The notes below the pieces were generated by a model. That model was not told the DNA's origin. It searched no databases and saw only the letters and a program-made list of their open reading frames with translations. This document shows positions 31,359 through 35,524 of a stretch of DNA of 35,524 nucleotides, in pieces (positions within the stretch are counted from its first letter, which is position 1; the number at the start of each line of letters is the position of its first letter). Made by a program: the position numbers and the translations under genes. Origin of the DNA: Rhizophlyctis rosea (lineage: Eukaryota > Chytridiomycota > Chytridiomycetes > Rhizophlyctidales > Rhizophlyctidaceae); the NCBI GenBank assembly GCA_027596075.1, contig JADGJC010000318.1, positions 9,066 to 44,589 on the forward strand, in the 5' to 3' direction.

Positions 31359-31375
31359 GGGAGCCGAAGGCTCCC
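31359..31375. terminator. Perfect hairpin directly after the fibre gene stop
   Basis: GGGAGCC, loop GAA, GGCTCCC forms a perfect 7-bp stem. It starts one base past the leftward fibre ORF stop codon (31376-31378) and lies before the next gene's start at 31297. The position suggests a transcript end or RNA-processing signal; this is inference. Confidence 0.55.
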
Positions 31376-34300
31376 TCAAGAGCCAAGGTTGATTGTGTAT
31401 GCGATGGAACAACCAGCGGACGTGGTGACGACGACGTTGTTGCCGCTTGGCGCAGCGCTCAGTGTCAAAAGGGTGGCTTTAGTCTGGGTGATGGATGTCG
31501 CTGCTTGCATATTACCTGACGCTGGCTTGTAGAAGCCCACCAACATCGTACCGACAGTGGATCCGTTGGCGTTACGGACGTAAACGAAGATGTAGCCAGA
31601 CCCTGTTTGCGTTGCTGAAAGGAAAGAGATCGTGTGTTGCGTCGCCGGAGCATCATATCCGTCGCTCATCATAATAACGGGGCCGCCCATGGTGGAAGCC
31701 GTGCCGTTGATCGTGCCGACATTGATGGTTCCTGATACATTCGCATTGCCATTCACATCGAGGCGCGAGGTGGGCGTCGCCGTGCCGATACCGAGGTTAT
31801 CTCCCGAGAGGGCCATCGAAGCGTCGCCACCCGTGTTGCCCCACAGGATCCTTCCCGCGTTGTTCCGGTACGCGACGTCTCCCGGCGAGGCGTTGGTGAA
31901 CCAGTGCCCGGCGCTCTGACAGTAGCCGATAAAGCAGTTCGCCCCGGCCCCGCCCGTGCCAATACCGCTCGGCCCCGTCGTGGGTAGGTTCATCCAGCTG
32001 CCCCCTGAAAATGCCGTGAGGGACATCCCGCTCGCCAGCGTCAGCGACGCGGTCGTGATGTTCTTCGCGTTGGACAGCCCGCCCTGGAGGACCAGGCAAC
32101 CGACCCCGAGCGCCGTCGAATCCGTCGTGCCCGTCAGGGAGAGACCCGCGAGCAACAGGTTGGGGTTCACAGTAATCACGTTGCCGGAGCGCAGGAGGCC
32201 CGTCGAGATGTTCAAAATGGGCTCGTAGGTTGCCGCAGTGAACGCTTGAGTAGCCACCGCATTGGTCCCAACGAAGAGCGAGCCCGCCTATATTGGCCCC
32301 GTAGTCGAGATGCCCCCTCCGTTGGGGAACATGAGCGCTCCTGTCGTCGTGCTTGTTGCAGCCGTGGTGGAACTGCTTGAGAACGTGCTGATGGTTGTCA
32401 ATGCCCAGAGAGAGAGAGACCTGTGAGCGTGCCGACACTTGTCACATGATTTAATGCGGCGTTGACGGTGACAACATTTGTGGCCGAGCGCGTAACCCCC
32501 GTCGTGGAAGTCGAAAGCGGATCGTAATTCTGGCTCACGAAAGCCTGGGTGGCCACGGGCGCCGTGCCGACAAATAGTGACGCGGCGTACAGACTGCCCG
32601 CGCAACCCAGACTAGGCACGGTCAGGGCGCCCGTAGTTTGGAAGTGGAAGACGTCGTGCCAGTCAAGGCAATCGTGGAAGAGCTGGTCATTGGCCCGGTC
32701 AGGATGAGACCTGTAAGCGACTGGTTGGGGTTGACCGTGATCACGTTGCCGGAGCGCAGGAGACCCGTCGAAATAGAAAGGATTGGCTCATAGGTTGCTC
32801 CAACAAACGCCTGAGTGGCCACAGCGCTGGTCCCGACGAAAAGTGATCCCGCATATAAAGCTCCCGTCGTGCTCACCCCTCCCCCATTGGGGAATGTTAG
32901 CGCCCCTGTGGTTGTGCTTGTCGCCGCCGTGGTCGATGTGCTCGAGAAAGTGCTGGAAGACGTAAGCGGACCGGAGAGAGAAAGCGCCGTGAGTGTACCG
33001 ACACTGGTCACGTGTCCCAAAGTAGAGTTTACCGTCACCACGTTGGCGGCCGATCGTGTGACACCCGTCGTAAAAGTCGAAAGCGGATCGTAATTCTGGC
33101 TCACAAAAGCCTGAGTGGCCACGGGCGCCGTCCCAACGAAAAGTGATCCGGCGTAGAGACTCCCCGAGCAACCCAGACTGGGTACGGTCAAAGCACCTGT
33201 GGTCGTGGATGTGGAAGCGGTCGTGCCACCCAGCGCAACCGTTGAAGAGCTGGTCATTGGTCCCGTCATCGTGAGACCGCTGAGCGATTGGCTGGGGTTC
33301 ACCGTGATGACGTTGCCGGAGCGCAGAAGGCCCGTTGAGAAGTTGACGATTGGCTCGTACGTTGCCGTTGCGATACTCGCGGTCAAATACCCGAACCCCG
33401 TGACCCAAGGTTGTGTGGCTACTTGAGCCGTCCCCGCGAAGAGGTTGCCCGCATAGAGATTGCCTGAGCAATCCAGACTCGGAACTATCAGCGCCCCCGT
33501 GGTCGTTGATGAAGACGCTGTCGTGCCAGTTAGAGTGACCGTGGAAGAACTGGTCAATGGCCCGGTCAGCGTGAGACCTGTAAGCGACTGGTTGGGATTC
33601 ACCGTGATCACGTTACCCGAGCGCAGAAGACCCGTCGATATAGACAGAAGCGGTTCAAAGACGCTACGCGACCACAATTGTGTCGCCACTGCATTGGTTC
33701 CCACAATGACGGCACCCGCATACACTGCGCCCTGTACACCTAACCCAGAGTTTCCACTGAGTACTAGGGTACCTGTCGTGGTCGATGTGGATGCTGTCCC
33801 ACCAGGTAGGGTTAGGGCTGCAAGGGATTGGTTCTGGCTAAATGATAGAACGTTGTTGTTCTTCGTGATGCCGCTCCCGGGGCTGAGGAGGGGTTCGAAA
33901 TAGTTCGTCGCCCAGGGTTGTGTTGCAACCGGAGCCGTGCCAATGAACATGGACGAGGCATATATAGTCCCACCAACACTCAACCCAGAAGCGCCACTCA
34001 GGATCAAGGTTCCTGTGCTCACAAATGTGGACGCGGTCCCTTCGGTCAACGTGAGAGCAGCAAGGGACTGGGTGGGATTGACGGTGATCACGTTGCCGGA
34101 GCGGAGAAGTCCTGTAGAAATGGAAAGACGTGACTCGAGATTGCTATTCGACCAGGCTTGTGTCGCGACGGCGTTAGTTCCTACGAACATAGACCCGCCA
34201 TATATCGCGCCCGCCGTGCTTATCCCTCCACCATTTGGAAATGTCAAAGCCCCCGTTGTCGTGGTCGTCGCTGCGGTAGCAGACGTACTGGTGAACGTGC

Positions 34301-35040
34301 TTGCGCTCGTCAATGCTCCAGACAATGCTAATCCGCTGAGGGTTCCGACGGTCAAAATGGTGAGCTGGTTGGCAGCCAGGCTAAGGACACCATTGGACTT
34401 CACGAGAGCAGGGGAAACCGCGAAGGTTGGCTCAAAAAGGGACTCTGACAACGCCCGCGTAATATATCCTTGCCCTAAGACAAAGTCTTGCGTTGCGGCA
34501 TCCTTCCCGCCCGCCAATAGTCAGTGAATTGAGAGATTGCGCTTCATTCAAAGTGATCTTGCCACCGGACAGAGTTAGACCAGACCCAGTGCTCAAATAC
34601 GATAGAGAGTCGACATAACCCTTGTTCGTGTATGAGGTAGGGCTTGTTGGGCTTCCAGAAATCGCGGAGACTGTGAGGCTTTTCGTGGCGTTGTCGTATT
34701 TGAACTTCGTGTCCGAGGACAATGGGCTCAGGTCCTGCCCAAACAAAATCGCTCCGGCGGGGATGACACTACGACCCGTTCCACCGCGCTTGACATCCAT
34801 CACAATAGTCGCCTTCGGGCCGCGACTGGATGGCGCAGGGTCAGGATATTTGTTCAAGTAAGCTTGAATAGCAGCTTGGGTAGATGCAGAGATTGCGGGC
34901 TCACTCGTATATATGCTGATACCCGATGCGTCCAGAGCACTAGGTACAAACGGATCACCCATATGAGTTTTGAGGAATCGCTCAAGCTGCAGGGCATCAC
35001 GTACAATTCGAGCGTAAATATAATATGAGCCGGTTGCCAT
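31376..35040 (-). pseudogene. Modular fibre-like protein gene, broken
   Basis: One ancestral gene of about 1,220 codons now reads in four or five pieces. The start at 35040 (MATGSYYIYARIVRDALQL) opens an N-terminal domain of about 175 residues (VMDVKRGGTGRSVIPAGAI). About nine modules of 75-105 residues follow, with recurring ISTGLLRSGNVITVNPNQSL, a Thr/Ser-rich strand, and LYAGSLFVGTAPVATQ. The C-terminal head has NNAGRILWGNTGGDASM, LGIGTATPTSRLDVNG and a Gly/Ser-rich beta region. Such heads and repeats are typical of trimeric beta-structured virus or phage fibres that bind surfaces. Lesions: a duplicated CCCG at 34506-34513, a one-base loss near 32630-32645, a frame change in the AG tract 32405-32420, and an in-frame stop at 32288-32290. 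Confidence 0.65.
32255..33424. repeat. Tandem duplication of a two-module block (~565 bp period)
   Basis: Modules alternate between two types. The block 32816-33424 and the block 32255-32815 carry the same pair in the same order; for example, GCGGATCGTAATTCTGGCTC occurs at 33083 and 32517. DNA similarity is much higher between the blocks than to the other modules, indicating a relatively recent duplication. The left block carries most of the disabling lesions. Confidence 0.7.
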
Positions 35041-35072
35041 TTTCTTGATGAGTATTGATATTATCAAGAAAA
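35040..35072. promoter_or_regulatory. Palindromic divergent promoter candidate
   Basis: TTTTCTTGAT and ATCAAGAAAA form perfect 10-bp arms around a 13-bp A/T-rich centre. They lie between the leftward fibre start (35040) and the rightward zinc-ribbon gene, whose likely ATG (35048) is inside the palindrome. A symmetric control element for two divergent genes is plausible. No known viral promoter motif was recognised. Confidence 0.45.
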
Positions 35073-35423
35073 AAGATTATAAGGTGTCGTTCACATGCAA
35101 GGCGTGCAACAATGCCAAGACAGTCTCGCCATCGGCCCTATCCTCCGGACGACGTGTTGGATTGTGATATATGCTTGCCTAGGTCTTATATGAGGCATGT
35201 GAAGGCGGAATTCTGGTGCCCTACCTCAAATGACAGAACACCTCTTGAGGTCAGCATGAACTGTGTCACCCCCTTCAACCACATTTGCGGCACATATGGG
35301 CATACGTTTTCAATGAACTGTAATAACATAGCTTCCGGGCAATGGTGCCCATACTGTTCCCGTAAGCAGGGATGCGGACCTAGGACGCGTCTGGTAGTTC
35401 GGACGTGTCACGTGATTGGTTAG
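35048..35423 (+). pseudogene. Zinc-ribbon protein of large-DNA-virus type, frameshifted
   Basis: From the ATG at 35048 one frame encodes a first CxxC knuckle (VSFTCKACNNAKTVSP) and stops at 35165. Another frame, open across the same region to 35423, continues with a second CxxC (DCDICLPRSYMRHVK), EFWCPTSNDRTPLEVSMNC, HICGTYGHTF and GQWCPYCSRK. The CP-YC ending after a GHTF-x-x-x-x-N-x-I-x-x-G-x-W run is typical of zinc-ribbon/treble-clef proteins frequent in giant viruses, often near Vsr-like endonucleases. Pairing of the two knuckles across frames points to a one-base-type frameshift near 35155-35167. Residues after SRKQGC look unrelated and may run past the end of the viral segment. Confidence 0.55.
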
Positions 35424-35471
35424 ATAGATTAGCATGTGACTGATTGATTAGCTTAGTCAGGATCACGTGAC
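35407..35471. repeat. CACGTG inverted repeat near the right edge
   Basis: GTCACGTGAT (35407-35416) and ATCACGTGAC (35462-35471) are perfect 10-bp inverted arms, 45 bp apart, around related GATTAG-rich sequence. Further ATCACGT and ACATGT motifs follow to 35520. It may be an end of a fungal transposon, a cluster of bHLH (E-box) sites, or both. It coincides with the point where virus-like coding stops. Confidence 0.5.
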
Positions 35472-35524
35472 CCTTGTGTAATCACGTCGATCGCTTACGT
35501 GTTTTTCTGTCGCACATGTGCCAC

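Larger units (their letters stand above)
29589..35423. mobile_element. Endogenous large-DNA-virus-like segment
   Basis: From about 29.6 kb the texture changes: ORFs are long, uninterrupted and almost abutting or overlapping, with no GT-AG introns. Contents are a thioredoxin-like protein, an orphan, a modular fibre-like protein with an LGIGTATPTSRLDVNG motif, and a Cys-rich CPYC zinc-ribbon ORF. This mix of modules is common in nucleocytoplasmic large DNA viruses and tailed phages and alien to the host genes alongside. Hairpins mark two gene ends. Frameshifts and a nonsense codon show decay. No hallmark gene (capsid, ATPase, polymerase) lies inside the window, so the family is undetermined. 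Alternatives are assembly contamination by a virus, or a phage-derived transfer. Confidence 0.6.

Noticed and set aside
33937..34527. Forward ORF (196 codons) in the fibre region
   Set aside because: It is the mirror of the repeated fibre modules; its Val/Pro-rich repeats follow from the other strand.
1..35524. CRISPR array or bacterial operon
   Set aside because: No regularly spaced short repeats were seen, and the genes are spliced eukaryotic genes.

Overview
This is a eukaryotic nuclear window, most likely from an early-diverging (chytrid-like) fungus. The genes are compact and broken by short GT-AG introns of about 50-110 nt. They include fungal/animal-shared families (DIS3L2, OTU1/YOD1, PAQR, PBDC1, RanGAP1) and a U11/U12-35K protein of the minor spliceosome, which most yeasts and filamentous ascomycetes have lost. 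The chytrid placement is inference; no rRNA or species marker is present.

Layout. 1-424: start of an MFS_1-like transporter, cut by the window edge. About 1.0-2.7 kb: gene-poor repeat zone with a microsatellite, a 179-bp tandem repeat, a family of CC-TTTTT-GG hairpins, two inverted-repeat units, and a decayed second copy of the 3' end of the DIS3L2 gene. 2.7-6.4 kb: two secreted proteins of unknown function, the first with an apparent frameshift. 7.6-12.2 kb: DIS3L2 exonuclease. 13.1-14.6 kb: OTU1 deubiquitinase. 15.0-16.4 kb: F-box protein. 16.9-17.5 kb: mitochondrial ATPase inhibitor IF1 with two inhibitory motifs. 18.1-19.0 kb: RNPS1-like splicing factor. 19.4-20.2 kb: mitochondrial ribosomal protein uL22m. 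20.6-22.4 kb: SNRNP35. 23.5-25.0 kb: PAQR receptor. 25.6-26.4 kb: PBDC1. 26.7-27.4 kb: TFIIIC subunit 6. 28.0-29.3 kb: RanGAP1. I rebuilt exon-intron structures by hand from splice signals and reading-frame phase, and they add up in frame for all of these genes except the two secreted ones.

29.6 kb to the right edge is different. It is intron-poor and tightly packed: a 5'-truncated fragment, a thioredoxin-like ORF, a 392-residue orphan, a fibre-like gene of about 1,220 codons built from roughly nine repeated modules, and a zinc-ribbon ORF of a kind common in large DNA viruses. Small perfect hairpins sit exactly at two 3' ends, and a palindrome lies between the divergent fibre and zinc-ribbon genes. 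The fibre gene carries four disabling lesions and the zinc-ribbon gene one. I read this as a piece of an endogenous large dsDNA virus, inserted about 280 bp past the RanGAP1 stop and now decaying. The virus family cannot be assigned from sequence reading alone.

The host genes form no operon. They are housekeeping genes for RNA turnover and splicing (DIS3L2, RNPS1, SNRNP35), ubiquitin handling (OTU1, F-box), mitochondria (IF1, uL22m), Pol III transcription (TFIIIC sub6), eEF1A chaperoning (PBDC1) and nuclear transport (RanGAP1). Several pairs are divergent and share short promoters.
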